Source of the DNA: Candidatus Zixiibacteriota bacterium
Lineage (GTDB): Bacteria; Zixibacteria; MSB-5A5; GN15; JAAZOE01
Reading direction: 5' to 3'
Length of the DNA stretch: 64,000 bases
Assembly: GCA_023138975.1 (NCBI GenBank)
Contig: JAGLON010000008.1
Location: 209,561 to 273,560, forward strand
The notes beneath the pieces were generated by a model. That model saw only the letters and a list, made by a program, of their open reading frames with translations. It did no database searches and was not told where the DNA came from. The first letter of the stretch is position 1. The number at the start of each line of letters is the position of its first letter. Positions 36,726 to 46,273 of the stretch are shown here, in pieces. The translations under genes and the position numbers were made by a program.

Positions 36726-37997
36726 ATGCACTATGTAATTATTGGCAACGGCGTCGCCGGAATCAATGCGGCTAATCAGCTACGGAAACGCGACGAGACT
36801 TCCTCAATAACAATAATCTCCAAGGAATCTGATCATTTCTTCTCGCGTACGGCTCTGATGTATGTACTCTGCGGTCAAATGAGCCCCAGTGATGTGGAGC
36901 CATATCCGCGTGATCATTATCAGCGGATGAACTTCACGAGAGTTCGCGATGAAGTTGTCGCATTGAGCCCTTCCGAAACAAGCCTCAAGCTATCTTCCGG
37001 AGAAACAATACAATATGATCGACTCCTTATTGCCTCTGGCTCCATGGCAAGATCAGCCGGATGGCCGGGTGAGGAACTAGACGGTGTCGGTAACTTCGTA
37101 ACCTGGCAGAATCTTGAATGGCTGACGGAGAAATCCCGTACAGCTAAAAAGGCGGTCGTTGTCGGAGGCGGTTTGATTGGTATAGAAGTCGCCGAAACAC
37201 TTCTGGCGGCAGGAATCGAAGTAACGTTCTTAATCCGTGAAAAATGGTTCTGGCCCATCGCCATGGACCAAAATGAAGGATTGATGATTATCGATCACAT
37301 GCGCCATCATGGCTGCAACGTACGTTTGCAAACTGAGGTTAAAAAGATAATCAGTCAGGAAGAAAAAGTGACCGGTGTTGAAATCGGTGATGGTGAAATC
37401 GTTGATTGTGATATTGTTGTGGCAACTATTGGTGTTGTTCCCCAAACTGGATGGCTGGTCGAAAGCGGTATAGAATTGGATAAAAGTGGAGGCATTGTTG
37501 TCGGTGACCATCTGGAAACTAATCTGCCAAATATTTGGGCAGCCGGTGACTGCACATCAGTAGTATGGTTTAACGGCATCCGCAGACCCGAACAGCTCTG
37601 GTACACCTCGCGCGATCAAGGGCGCATAGTGGGACTGAATATGTCTGGTGATAAACGAGTTTATAAACGAAGTACTTTTTACAATTCAGCAAAACTGTTT
37701 GATATCGAATATACAACAGCCGGATACGTTAACTTTAATTTCGAGGGTGAACAAAACTGGTATCATAGAGAACCTGACACCAACCGGACGACACGCATTA
37801 CCTATCTGCCCGACGGAAGTGTCACCGGCTTTAATATGCTTGGCCGGCGATGGGACCACCGAATATTAGTCGATTGGGTGGATGAAAAAAGGCAGTTAGA
37901 CTGGGTCTTACAGAATCTCCACATTGCCAACTTCGATGAAGAGTTTTTCCCATCATTTAAAATCGATACCCAAGCCCTTAAATCCGGAGTGGTATAG
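36726..37997 (+). CDS. FAD-dependent pyridine nucleotide-disulphide-type oxidoreductase
   Basis: A 423-residue protein of the NADH-rubredoxin/nitrite reductase-like group. It has an N-terminal FAD dinucleotide fold (VIIGNGVAGINAANQL), a second fold for NAD(P)H (KKAVVVGGGLIGIEVAETL) and the FAD motif IWAAGDCTS. No CxxC disulphide is seen, so it is the non-disulphide branch. It is the first of nine plus-strand genes with gaps of 0-31 bases and directly abuts a NapH-like ferredoxin gene. Together they could feed electrons to a membrane or reductive step. Its substrate is unknown. Confidence 0.88.
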   Translation: MHYVIIGNGVAGINAANQLRKRDETSSITIISKESDHFFSRTALMYVLCGQMSPSDVEPYPRDHYQRMNFTRVRDEVVALSPSETSLKLSSGETIQYDRLLIASGSMARSAGWPGEELDGVGNFVTWQNLEWLTEKSRTAKKAVVVGGGLIGIEVAETLLAAGIEVTFLIREKWFWPIAMDQNEGLMIIDHMRHHGCNVRLQTEVKKIISQEEKVTGVEIGDGEIVDCDIVVATIGVVPQTGWLVESGIELDKSGGIVVGDHLETNLPNIWAAGDCTSVVWFNGIRRPEQLWYTSRDQGRIVGLNMSGDKRVYKRSTFYNSAKLFDIEYTTAGYVNFNFEGEQNWYHREPDTNRTTRITYLPDGSVTGFNMLGRRWDHRILVDWVDEKRQLDWVLQNLHIANFDEEFFPSFKIDTQALKSGVV

Positions 37998-39092
37998 ATG
38001 CAGGCAGGACTTTTACAGACATACAACAATAGTGCCCAGAGACGCGGTGCCGGGGCCTGGATTATAGCTTCTCTACTTTTTGCGTTCTATATCCTGATAT
38101 ACTTTACTGAAGCGTTTACGCCGGTCGCACACGCTATTGGTCTGAGTGGCAAGTGGAATCTTTATGGAATTCTATATACTATAGCGATTCTTTCCGGCGG
38201 TTTGTATTTTTTTAAGCGACATGGCAATAGCCGATATCATCGTTATCGCACCATTTCAGTTATGCTGGTACAAACAGTTTTTGCATTTTCAATACCGTGG
38301 TTTATGGAATTGATGCAGACCAGAGGATTTATCTTTTCTTTGTTCTGGCCCCTTAAAATTGATTATTTTTATCCCTCTTATATCATGGAATACCCCCTGC
38401 CGGTAATACTCTACGCCATCCTGGGCTCGCTAATTATTGTCCCAATCGCAACCTTTTTGTTCGGTAAGCGTTGGTACTGCAGTTGGGTTTGCGGTTGCGG
38501 CGGGCTGGCTGAAACCGCCGGAGAACCATTTCGTCATCTCTCGAATAAGAAGCCGGGAGCCTGGAAGTTTGAACAAATATCAATTCACACGGTTATGCTA
38601 TTGGCACTTATCACCAGCGCCATAGTTTTAATTAACTGGGGGCTGGGGAAAGAGGTCAATGGCGTTATGGTGCCCATGTATCCTGCTTTCTCAACTGTCG
38701 TGTTCAAGATACAAGGCATCTACTCCTTTTTTGTTGTCGCATTATTATCGGGAGTATTTGGAGTCGCGCTGTACCCGATTTTGGGTAGTCGTGTCTGGTG
38801 CCGCTTTTTCTGTCCGCTGGCAGCGTACATGGGGTTGATTCAAAAACTGGGCCGCTTCCGGGTTACCGTCAAAGATGATATGTGTATATCTTGCGGTAAT
38901 TGCAGCACCTATTGCGAAATGGGTATAGATGTTCGAATGTACGCTCAAAACAACATCGATGTAAAACGGGCCTCCTGTGTGGGGTGCGGTATGTGTGCTC
39001 ATGTTTGCCCTCGCGGAGTATTAAAACTGGAAAACAAATGGGACCCGAATCCAATGGCCGAGGAATCAAAAATAAAGGTCTTTGATCTTTAA
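37998..39092 (+). CDS. NapH/CcoG-like membrane 4Fe-4S protein
   Basis: A 364-residue protein with about five membrane helices. It has the juxtamembrane CxxxC-type motifs of NapH/NosR (RWYCSWVCGCGG and RVWCRFFCPL) and two C-terminal 4Fe-4S clusters (CISCGNCSTYC and CVGCGMCAHVCPRG). The ferredoxin part lies on the cytosolic side by the usual topology. It likely carries electrons between the membrane and a soluble partner, perhaps the preceding flavoprotein. Its start codon immediately follows that gene's stop. Confidence 0.88.
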   Translation: MQAGLLQTYNNSAQRRGAGAWIIASLLFAFYILIYFTEAFTPVAHAIGLSGKWNLYGILYTIAILSGGLYFFKRHGNSRYHRYRTISVMLVQTVFAFSIPWFMELMQTRGFIFSLFWPLKIDYFYPSYIMEYPLPVILYAILGSLIIVPIATFLFGKRWYCSWVCGCGGLAETAGEPFRHLSNKKPGAWKFEQISIHTVMLLALITSAIVLINWGLGKEVNGVMVPMYPAFSTVVFKIQGIYSFFVVALLSGVFGVALYPILGSRVWCRFFCPLAAYMGLIQKLGRFRVTVKDDMCISCGNCSTYCEMGIDVRMYAQNNIDVKRASCVGCGMCAHVCPRGVLKLENKWDPNPMAEESKIKVFDL

Positions 39093-39123
39093 GAGCAGGA
39101 ATTGATTTATTGAGGGAAATAAT

Positions 39124-39930
39124 ATGAGACACACAATAAAAGTCGGACTTTTGTGCCTACTTCTTCTGGGATGCTGGAGTTCAGGCAGTCAGGCTCAGGC
39201 ACCAGTCAAAACGATTGATCACACTTACTCGGCTTATGGCAGCTTGCTCAATGAGTATGTCGCCGATGGACTGGTTGATTATAATCGTTTATTGCCCAAT
39301 CGGAGCCATCTTGACATCCTAATCGATGATATAGCGACAGTGAATTTATCGAGCATTTCAGAAAACCAACGTCTTGCCTTTTATATCAATTCATATAACC
39401 TGATAACTCTCCGTTCAATAATCGATCATTACCCCTTAAAGTCTATCAAGGATATCGACGGCGTCTGGGATAAGACCAAATGGGATGTAGCCGGTAAAAA
39501 GCTCACGTTGAATCAGATCGAACATGAAGTTCTTCGCAAAGAATTCAATGAACCGCGAATCCATTTTGCGATAGTATGCGCCTCAATCGGCTGCCCTCCC
39601 CTGTCAAACAAGCCATATTTGCCGGATACTATTGATGAACAGCTAACAAATGCTGCCCGACTTTTCGCCACATCACCAGAATACAATCGTTTTGATCCGG
39701 AAAAAGGAACAGCGGAATTGTCATCCATTTTTGACTGGTTTGGTGATGATTTCATTGAACAGTTCTATAACAAGGACTCCTTCCCGTCGCTCTCTCAAAA
39801 GAAAAACGCTGTTGTTAATTTTCTAATTGCTCAATATCCAAAAGCCGATCAGGAGAAACTAAGCGGTGCAACATATGATATTTCATATAATGACTATGAC
39901 TGGTCACTCAATGATAAAAATTCAAAATAA
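39124..39930 (+). CDS. DUF547 domain protein, lipoprotein-like
   Basis: A 268-residue protein with a signal peptide ending in LLLLGCWSSGSQAQA; LLGC could serve as a lipobox. The rest is a DUF547 domain (YINSYNLITLRSIIDHYPLK; IEHEVLRKEFNEPRIHFAIV; CASIGCPPLSNKPYL). DUF547 is a papain-fold-related family with an unestablished reaction, found with glycosyltransferases in several cell-envelope clusters. It follows the NapH-like gene after 31 bases. Confidence 0.85.
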   Translation: MRHTIKVGLLCLLLLGCWSSGSQAQAPVKTIDHTYSAYGSLLNEYVADGLVDYNRLLPNRSHLDILIDDIATVNLSSISENQRLAFYINSYNLITLRSIIDHYPLKSIKDIDGVWDKTKWDVAGKKLTLNQIEHEVLRKEFNEPRIHFAIVCASIGCPPLSNKPYLPDTIDEQLTNAARLFATSPEYNRFDPEKGTAELSSIFDWFGDDFIEQFYNKDSFPSLSQKKNAVVNFLIAQYPKADQEKLSGATYDISYNDYDWSLNDKNSK

Positions 39931-39956
39931 CAACTAATAGTAAAGTACCTCAGGAA

Positions 39957-40640
39957 TTGAAAAAAATCTCAGTCATCATACCCGCCTTGAACGAGGCTCA
40001 GTCAATAGCCAAGGTCATCGCCGATTTACCTCCTATTGTCGATAAAATTATCGTCTGCGACAACGGTTCCGTAGATGGCACTCCAGATATCGCCCGTCAA
40101 GCCGGAGCTACAGTCGTGCATCAACCGGAACGCGGTTATGGTGCAGCCTGTTTGAAAGCTATAACAGCAGTTGATGCTGACACTGGTATTCTTTTATACA
40201 TTGATGGAGATTACAGCGACTATCCTGAGGAAGCCACCCTTATTCTGGGACCTATTATCGATGGGAATTATGACTTGGTGATTGGATCGCGGATGTTGAC
40301 ATATACTGATCACCACGCTCTGCTGCCTGCGGCCGCTTTTGGAAATTGGCTTACCTCACGATTAATCAAGCTTATCTGGGGAGTCAAATTTACCGACATT
40401 GGCCCTTTTCGCGCCATCCGCTATCAAAGCTACCAGGACCTGGGAATGAAAGACCGCAATTTTGGCTGGACGGTCGAAATGCAGGTCAAAGCAGTTAAGG
40501 CCGGCCTGAGATGCCTTGAAGTCCCGGTTTCTTATCGTCCTCGCATCGGCGTTTCCAAAGTCTCGGGAACAATCGTTGGCTCTATCCGTGCCGGAGTAAA
40601 ATTCCTATGGATTATTGCCCGGGAGGCAATAAAACGGTGA
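39957..40640 (+). CDS. Glycosyltransferase family 2 (DPM1/GtrB-like)
   Basis: A 227-residue GT-A enzyme. The nucleotide-sugar motifs are ISVIIPALNEAQSIAKVI, VCDNGSVDGT and the metal DxD in YIDGDYSDYPEE, followed by GWTVEMQVKA. It lacks C-terminal membrane helices, so it is like dolichol-phosphate mannose synthases of the short type. It probably makes a polyprenyl-phosphate sugar used by the next gene product. Start is TTG at 39957 with AGGA close by. Overlap with the next gene is four bases. Confidence 0.88.
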   Translation: MKKISVIIPALNEAQSIAKVIADLPPIVDKIIVCDNGSVDGTPDIARQAGATVVHQPERGYGAACLKAITAVDADTGILLYIDGDYSDYPEEATLILGPIIDGNYDLVIGSRMLTYTDHHALLPAAAFGNWLTSRLIKLIWGVKFTDIGPFRAIRYQSYQDLGMKDRNFGWTVEMQVKAVKAGLRCLEVPVSYRPRIGVSKVSGTIVGSIRAGVKFLWIIAREAIKR

Positions 40641-41932
40641 AGAAAACTTACCTTATTATTGCCCTGGCAGTATTGTTCCTGGTCGCCGAGGCCTTAATCT
40701 TCTATCCTGATTATGATTCTCCACGGATAATCAAGTTTCTGATTCTAACCCAGGTTATGTTTGCCATATCGATAGGACTTTACTTTATAGGCCGAAAGCT
40801 CGACTTTCAGCAAAAACATCGACAGATATTTTTTATCCTCCTTGGTTTGGCTATGGCAGCTCGGGTAATAATGGTTGTCGGTGCCGAGGATCATTTCTAT
40901 CTTTCCGATGATGTCTATCGATATATCTGGGACGGTAAGGTCAATACTAACGGCATTAACCCTTTCCTCTATAATCCCACTGAACCGGAGCTGGCACATT
41001 TACAGGACGACGTTATCTTTCCCTATATAAACCATCCCTGGTTTCCAACTATTTACCCTCCCACCGCCCAGAATATATTTGCACTCGTCTATATAATTGG
41101 CGGAGATGGAACATGGGCATTCAAACTAATTTCTGCCCTTTTTGAACTGTTAACTATTGCGGCACTTATGGTTTGGATGCGCATAGCGGGAATACCGAAA
41201 GCCAATCTGTTGTTGTATTTATATTCTCCGCTGATTCTAGTAGAGTTTTATCTCAGTGCCCATCTTGATATACTGGCTATGCCCTTTTTAATTTGCGGCC
41301 TGATAGCAGTCGAGCACAAACGCGGCGGTTTGGCTGGGATTGTTCTGGCTCTGGCAATAATGGTCAAGTTTCTCGGTTTGATTTTTGTACCATTCTTTTT
41401 CAAAAAACTACCGAAAAATCAGCGTTGGATATTTGTACTCACTACCGTTCTTACAGTGGTGTTGCTTTATCTTCCATATATATCAGGGAGTGATGGAAAC
41501 TTTCTGGGGTCACTGGGTGAATACCTGGAAACCTGGCAATTCAATGGATCGGCCTATATCCTTTTCTATCTCATCTTCGGTATGAATACTGCTCGAATAA
41601 TATGCGGATCACTAATAGTCCTATTCGTTCTCTGGTATTTCTTTAAACAAGAAGGATTCTACTCAGGACAATTCAAATCTTACGCTGTTTTCCTAATTTT
41701 CACACCGGTGTTTTTCCCATGGTATTTCATCTGGATATTTCCCTTTATTTTGAGGAATTTATCGCCTGCGTTTATTTATTTATCATCAGCTACGCTTCTA
41801 TCGTATGATGTATTTATAATGTTTTATTCGGCGGGGTACTGGCAGGAAATTATCTGGTTAAGGTTGCTGATCTACTTGCCGTTTTATGCGCTTCTGCTTC
41901 GAACAGGAATTCTAAGTCTAAGAAAGAAATAA
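40637..41932 (+). CDS. Polytopic glycosyltransferase (GT87/GT-C-like)
   Basis: About 431 residues with about ten membrane helices. I place the start at GTG 40637, which overlaps the previous TGA by four bases and has GGGAGG ten bases upstream. A conserved acidic motif of GT-C enzymes lies in the first outside loop (YLSDDVYRYIWDGKVNTNGI), as in mannosyltransferases of the PF09594/GT87 type. It would use a polyprenyl-phosphate-sugar donor at the outer face of the inner membrane. It is coupled to the DPM1-like gene before it. Confidence 0.82.
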   Translation: MKKTYLIIALAVLFLVAEALIFYPDYDSPRIIKFLILTQVMFAISIGLYFIGRKLDFQQKHRQIFFILLGLAMAARVIMVVGAEDHFYLSDDVYRYIWDGKVNTNGINPFLYNPTEPELAHLQDDVIFPYINHPWFPTIYPPTAQNIFALVYIIGGDGTWAFKLISALFELLTIAALMVWMRIAGIPKANLLLYLYSPLILVEFYLSAHLDILAMPFLICGLIAVEHKRGGLAGIVLALAIMVKFLGLIFVPFFFKKLPKNQRWIFVLTTVLTVVLLYLPYISGSDGNFLGSLGEYLETWQFNGSAYILFYLIFGMNTARIICGSLIVLFVLWYFFKQEGFYSGQFKSYAVFLIFTPVFFPWYFIWIFPFILRNLSPAFIYLSSATLLSYDVFIMFYSAGYWQEIIWLRLLIYLPFYALLLRTGILSLRKK

Positions 41933-41935
41933 GCT

Positions 41936-43384
41936 GTGGAAAAGATCTTTGTTTTCATATATTTTGCTCTCCTATTTTACATTGCCTTCTATGGTTTGCA
42001 TCTATATTATTTAATCAGCATCTATCTTAAAAATTCAAGAGAGGCAATACCTTCAACAGCGGCTCTATCCCGGTATCCAATGGTCACGGTACAGCTTCCG
42101 ATTTACAACGAACGGGCGGTTGCAGCAAGACTGATCAAAACTATTGCAGCTTTTGACTGGCCGCAAGACAAACTCGAAATCCAGGTTCTTGATGATTCCG
42201 ATGACGACACTATATCCATTGTAACCAAAGAGACAGCTCGTCTTGCCCAACTTGGGTTCAATATAAAGCATATCCGCCGGGGTAACCGGAGGGGGTACAA
42301 GGCCGGAGCTTTGGCCTTTGGAATGAATCAGGCAAAGGGTGATTATATTGCAATTTTTGATGCTGACAATATACCTCACCCGGATTTTCTCAAACGGCTC
42401 ATGCCGTTTTTTGACGATCCCCGTATGGGGATGGTTCAGGCTCGCTGGTCATTTCTTAATCGGGAGCAATCGCTTCTATGCCGCGCTCAGGCTCTATTTC
42501 TCGATGCCCATTTCTTTGTTGAACAGGCATCCCGTTCACGAGGCGGCTTATTTATGAACTTTAACGGTACCGCCGGCCTGTGGCACAGACAGGCAATTGA
42601 GGATGCCGGAGGGTGGCAGGCAGACACTTTGACAGAGGATCTGGATCTGTCCTATCGGGCACAACTGGCTGGTTGGAAAATGATTCTGGCTGAAGAAGTC
42701 GATGTACCGACCGAACTTCCGGCCACTATCAGGTCGTTTAAGACACAGCAGTACCGTTGGGCGCGCGGCGCTGTAGAGACAGCCATAAAAGTTCTTCCGA
42801 AGGTATTGAGATCTCCTCTTCCATTGAAAGTAAAAATTTGCAGTTGTTTTCATCTGACCCAAAAATCTACCTCATTGGCCCTTATCCTGTTGTCTATTTT
42901 TCTCATCCCGGCTCTTTACATCCGTGTGGAAGGCGGGATGTTGAAACTCCTCCTTATTGATCTGCCTATCTTTCTGGCCGGAACAGGTTCCATGTCATTA
43001 TTTTACGGACTGGCTTTCAGGCGTCAGCGAGAGTTGCATTCGTTAAAAAACAAACTGGTTTTACCTCTTATAACCTCAATCGGTATCGGGTTGTCGGTGA
43101 ATAATTCTCTGGCCGTTATCTCAGCCATTTTCTGCGGTAAGGGTACTTTTATCCGAACCCCAAAGTCTGGTTCGACAACAAACGACATCGTCAGAATTCC
43201 GACAGAATATCGTATCCGGTCTGATAAAACCGTAACCATAGAAGTTATCCTCGCAATCTATTCCGCACTTGCCGTAGGAAGCGCTGTATTTTTAAATCTC
43301 TATTGGTCAATTCCGTTCTTAATGACTTTCGCCTTCGGTTATTTTTATTTTTCATGGCAATCTTTGAGAGAACAATATGCCTGA
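41936..43384 (+). CDS. Membrane glycosyltransferase family 2 (cellulose-synthase-like)
   Basis: A 482-residue processive-type GT2. It has one N-terminal helix, the GT-A domain with VTVQLPIYNERAVA, LDDSDDDT, FDADNIPH, the TEDLD motif and QQYRWARG, and C-terminal membrane helices from about residue 300. This is the layout of ceramide-glucosyltransferase/cellulose-synthase-like enzymes. It adds sugar from a nucleotide donor to a lipid or polymer acceptor at the membrane. The start is GTG, three bases after the previous stop. Overlap with the next gene is eight bases. Confidence 0.87.
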   Translation: MEKIFVFIYFALLFYIAFYGLHLYYLISIYLKNSREAIPSTAALSRYPMVTVQLPIYNERAVAARLIKTIAAFDWPQDKLEIQVLDDSDDDTISIVTKETARLAQLGFNIKHIRRGNRRGYKAGALAFGMNQAKGDYIAIFDADNIPHPDFLKRLMPFFDDPRMGMVQARWSFLNREQSLLCRAQALFLDAHFFVEQASRSRGGLFMNFNGTAGLWHRQAIEDAGGWQADTLTEDLDLSYRAQLAGWKMILAEEVDVPTELPATIRSFKTQQYRWARGAVETAIKVLPKVLRSPLPLKVKICSCFHLTQKSTSLALILLSIFLIPALYIRVEGGMLKLLLIDLPIFLAGTGSMSLFYGLAFRRQRELHSLKNKLVLPLITSIGIGLSVNNSLAVISAIFCGKGTFIRTPKSGSTTNDIVRIPTEYRIRSDKTVTIEVILAIYSALAVGSAVFLNLYWSIPFLMTFAFGYFYFSWQSLREQYA

Positions 43385-43985
43385 TACTGCAATAGGATTG
43401 ATGGCTAAATTCCCAATAGAGGGGGAAGTGAAAACCAGGCTGGCTAAGGATATCGGATATCCAAAAGCATTGGCCGTTTACACAAAACTCCTGAACAATG
43501 CTACTATGCTCATGAGAAATCTTCCGGGTGATAGATTTTTCCGCACCGCATTTATAAGTCCCGCCGACAAAATATCTGACTTTAAAAACCTGTACCATGG
43601 CTTTGACCAAATCTATTCTCAACAGGGTGATGACCTCGGAGATCGGATGTTAAATGCATTGGACACCCTGCTTTCCGTAGATATTACTGATCGTGCAATC
43701 CTGATTGGTTCCGATATTCCCGGTATCGACCAATGCCATATTGAGGAAAGCCGCCAACTGCTTGATAATGCGGATCTCGTCCTCGGGCCGACTGAAGATG
43801 GCGGATATTATTTGATTGGGCTCAAATTAACACAAAAGGCTCTGTTTTCGGGCATTGATTGGGGAACAGATCTTGTTTTTAGTCAAACTTTGCAAAAAGC
43901 GATGCAATTAAATCTTATAGTTAAACAGCTTCCCCGATTACGCGATTTGGATACGATTGAGGATATGCGGCATTTTAAGTATTAA
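43377..43985 (+). CDS. TIGR04282-family arsenosugar-associated glycosyltransferase
   Basis: A 202-residue protein with the TIGR04282 signature near its start (LMAKFPIEGEVKTRLAKDIG), and LIGSDIPGI and LGPTEDGGYYLIGL further on, a nucleotidyl/glycosyltransferase-like fold. Proteins of this family stand next to ArsS in arsenosugar clusters, as here. It likely attaches or activates the sugar part. It overlaps the preceding gene by eight bases. Confidence 0.9.
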   Translation: MPDTAIGLMAKFPIEGEVKTRLAKDIGYPKALAVYTKLLNNATMLMRNLPGDRFFRTAFISPADKISDFKNLYHGFDQIYSQQGDDLGDRMLNALDTLLSVDITDRAILIGSDIPGIDQCHIEESRQLLDNADLVLGPTEDGGYYLIGLKLTQKALFSGIDWGTDLVFSQTLQKAMQLNLIVKQLPRLRDLDTIEDMRHFKY

Positions 43986-44010
43986 TGTTAGATAGCGAAA
44001 GGAAATCGAC

Positions 44011-44343
44011 ATGGCTAATTATTTTAAATCGGAAGACCTCGCTAAATTCGGCACCATAACCCGGGTCAATAAAGAATTGGGCGACAAGTTTTTTGAATAT
44101 TATAACACTGCTCTGGCAGAAGGAGCGCTTAGCACGAGGGAAAAGTCTTTGATCGCTCTGGCAGTAGCGCATGCCCTTAGATGCCCTTACTGTATTGATG
44201 CCTATACATCGGCTTGCCTTGAGAAAGGTGCGGATGAGGAACAGATGAATGAGGCGGTTCATGTGGCCTCAGCCATGATGGCTGGCATGACTTTAGCGAA
44301 TAGCGTACAAATGATGAACAAAATAGACGAATTGTTGGTTTAA
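44011..44343 (+). CDS. Arsenosugar-associated carboxymuconolactone decarboxylase-like protein
   Basis: A 110-residue AhpD/CMD-fold protein. The redox motif CPYCIDAYTSACLEKG has the CxxC pair and the histidine-rich surroundings (ALAVAHALRCPYC; VHVASAMMAG). Members of this group (TIGR04169 type) are found beside arsS. It may handle arsenic through its cysteine pair; the mechanism is not known. AAGGA precedes the ATG. It lies six bases before arsS. Confidence 0.88.
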   Translation: MANYFKSEDLAKFGTITRVNKELGDKFFEYYNTALAEGALSTREKSLIALAVAHALRCPYCIDAYTSACLEKGADEEQMNEAVHVASAMMAGMTLANSVQMMNKIDELLV

Positions 44344-44349
44344 GATTAT

Positions 44350-45348
44350 ATGAAAATTGATAAACAACTTAAAATCCTCGGGCAATCCCCTGCCTCTTTT
44401 GCCCGTTACGTGGAAAACAATGTAATCCATGACGGCCGCCTGACCGCCCTGTCATTAAAAACCATTCAAATCAATGTCGGTAAACTCTGTAATCAGGCTT
44501 GCACTCACTGCCATGTTGATGCTTCACCGATTCGCACTGAGAATATAACTCGTGAGACTGCGGAATTATGTTTGAAAGTGATCGCTGAAGTTGAAGATAT
44601 CGAAACCGTCGATTTAACTGGCGGCGCGCCGGAAATGAATGAGAATTTTACTTTTTTGGTCGAAGAATCAAAAAGGATGGGCAAACATGTTATTGACCGG
44701 TGTAATTTGACTATTCTGGAACATAAAGAGTACGGCCATTTATATGATTTCCTGACAAACAATCAGGTTGAGATTGTGGCGTCATTGCCCCATTATTCCG
44801 GCGCTTTGACCGACCGGCAGCGAGGCCGGGGTGTTTTTGGCCGGTCAATTGAGGCTCTAAAAAAACTAAACCACAAAGGTTATGGAACTGATTTGCCTCT
44901 CAATCTGGTTTACAATCCAAATGGTATCTACTTGGCAGCTCCTCAGAAGCAATTGGAGCGGGAATTCAAGGAACAACTCCAGCGGCATCATGGGGTCGTC
45001 TTCAGTAATCTTTATACGATAAATAATCTACCTATAAACCGCTTTCTGGCAGCTCTGATCCGGGCAGCTAAATATGATACCTACATGGAAACCTTGGTCA
45101 ATGCTTTCAATCCCGCTACCCTTGATGGTTTGATGTGCCGTCATCAGATATCGGTTGCATATGACGGACAAGTCTATGACTGTGATTTCAACCAGATGCT
45201 GGATTTGACCGCCCAACCTGTAAATCATATCCGTGACTTTAATTACGACAGCTTTATGGCGAGACGAATTACTGTCAATAATCACTGCTTTGGTTGTACG
45301 GCCGGAGCCGGCTCATCCTGCGGTGGTGAAATCGCCAAGCCTGGATGA
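44350..45348 (+). CDS. arsS: Arsenosugar biosynthesis radical SAM protein ArsS
   Basis: A 332-residue radical SAM enzyme. The cluster motif is CNQACTHCHVDASP, with the SAM motif DLTGGAPEMNENF and a C-terminal cysteine set (CRHQISVAYDGQVYDCDFNQ; HCFGCTAGAGSSCGGE), the pattern and length of ArsS. In the known pathway, ArsM methylates arsenite and ArsS adds the deoxyadenosyl moiety to dimethylarsenic to form the arsenosugar precursor. arsM is not seen in this window. It is the last gene of the nine-gene unit. Confidence 0.93.
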   Translation: MKIDKQLKILGQSPASFARYVENNVIHDGRLTALSLKTIQINVGKLCNQACTHCHVDASPIRTENITRETAELCLKVIAEVEDIETVDLTGGAPEMNENFTFLVEESKRMGKHVIDRCNLTILEHKEYGHLYDFLTNNQVEIVASLPHYSGALTDRQRGRGVFGRSIEALKKLNHKGYGTDLPLNLVYNPNGIYLAAPQKQLEREFKEQLQRHHGVVFSNLYTINNLPINRFLAALIRAAKYDTYMETLVNAFNPATLDGLMCRHQISVAYDGQVYDCDFNQMLDLTAQPVNHIRDFNYDSFMARRITVNNHCFGCTAGAGSSCGGEIAKPG

Positions 45349-45462
45349 ATCCCATATTCTTACCCCGTTAGTTTCTCAAGGGCATGTAAATTAGATTTTC
45401 TTAGACTTATTTAGTCTACGTACGTATATACTTCTGAACATTTTGTAATATGGAGTGATAAA

Positions 45463-46182
45463 ATGAAAGAAAATAGTTTAGAAATCCCGATTGGTGAAAT
45501 AGTAGCAGAGAAAATGAGTAGATCCCGGGTGTTCGAGCAGTACGGTCTTGATTACTGTTGCGGCGGCCAAACCTCTCTCAATGAAGCATGCAGGAAAAAA
45601 GGAATTAACCCCAAAGAGGTTCTCAATGCACTGGTAGAGTTGGATACCAAGGTAACAAAGAGCGATAGCATTGACTGGCGAAAAGTAAAACTGACCGAGT
45701 TGGCTGACCATATCGAAGCAACCCATCATAGCTATCTGAACAACGAGCTTCCCCGCCTAAACAACTTGATGGAAAAAGTAGTTAAGGCACATTCCGAGCG
45801 CCACCCCGAGTTGGCAAAAGTGGCCGAAACACTCAAGGCTTTGACGGAGGAATTGACTCAGCATCTGGCTAAAGAGGAAGAGATATTATTTCCGATTATT
45901 CGTCAGATGGAAGCAAATGGCGACACTAAATTCCACTGCGGTGAAGTCGCCAATCCTATCCGTGTGATGGAAATGGAACATAGCAATGCCGGCAATGCGC
46001 TAGCCAGCCTAAAATTACTAACCAATGATTATAAAGCCCCGGTCGATGGTTGTAAAACCTACCAGGCTTTACTGGCCGGACTGGCTGAATTGGAGTTTGA
46101 CATCCACCAACATATCCTCAAGGAAAGCAGCATCCTCTTTCCCGGAGCCATAGCCCTTGAAGAGACGTTGAAACAGAACTGA
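45463..46182 (+). CDS. scdA: Iron-sulphur cluster repair protein, Ric/ScdA/YtfE family
   Basis: A 239-residue protein. The N-terminal ScdA_N domain (IPIGEIVAEKMSRSRVFEQY, then GLDYCCGG) is followed by a hemerythrin-like diiron domain with conserved histidines and glutamates (HIEATHHSYLNNELPRL, HLAKEEEILFPII, MEMEHSNAGNALA, DIHQHILKESSILFPGA). It repairs Fe-S clusters after nitrosative or oxidative damage. GGAG is seven bases before the ATG. It has its own 114-base upstream region and a terminator, so it is likely a single-gene unit. Confidence 0.93.
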   Translation: MKENSLEIPIGEIVAEKMSRSRVFEQYGLDYCCGGQTSLNEACRKKGINPKEVLNALVELDTKVTKSDSIDWRKVKLTELADHIEATHHSYLNNELPRLNNLMEKVVKAHSERHPELAKVAETLKALTEELTQHLAKEEEILFPIIRQMEANGDTKFHCGEVANPIRVMEMEHSNAGNALASLKLLTNDYKAPVDGCKTYQALLAGLAELEFDIHQHILKESSILFPGAIALEETLKQN

Positions 46183-46219
46183 TTATCTGTCACGAGAATT
46201 CTTTTACTTTGGTGCACAA

Positions 46220-46253
46220 AAAAAGGGACCGATTGTACAATCTGTCCCTTTTT
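46220..46253. terminator. Bidirectional terminator
   Basis: Stem AAAGGGAC / GTCCCTTT with an inner GATTG / CAATC extension and A-run/T-run flanks on both sides. It serves the Fe-S repair gene on plus and the sorting-domain gene on minus. Confidence 0.88.
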
Positions 46254-46273
46254 AATTTATATTAATAAATCCG

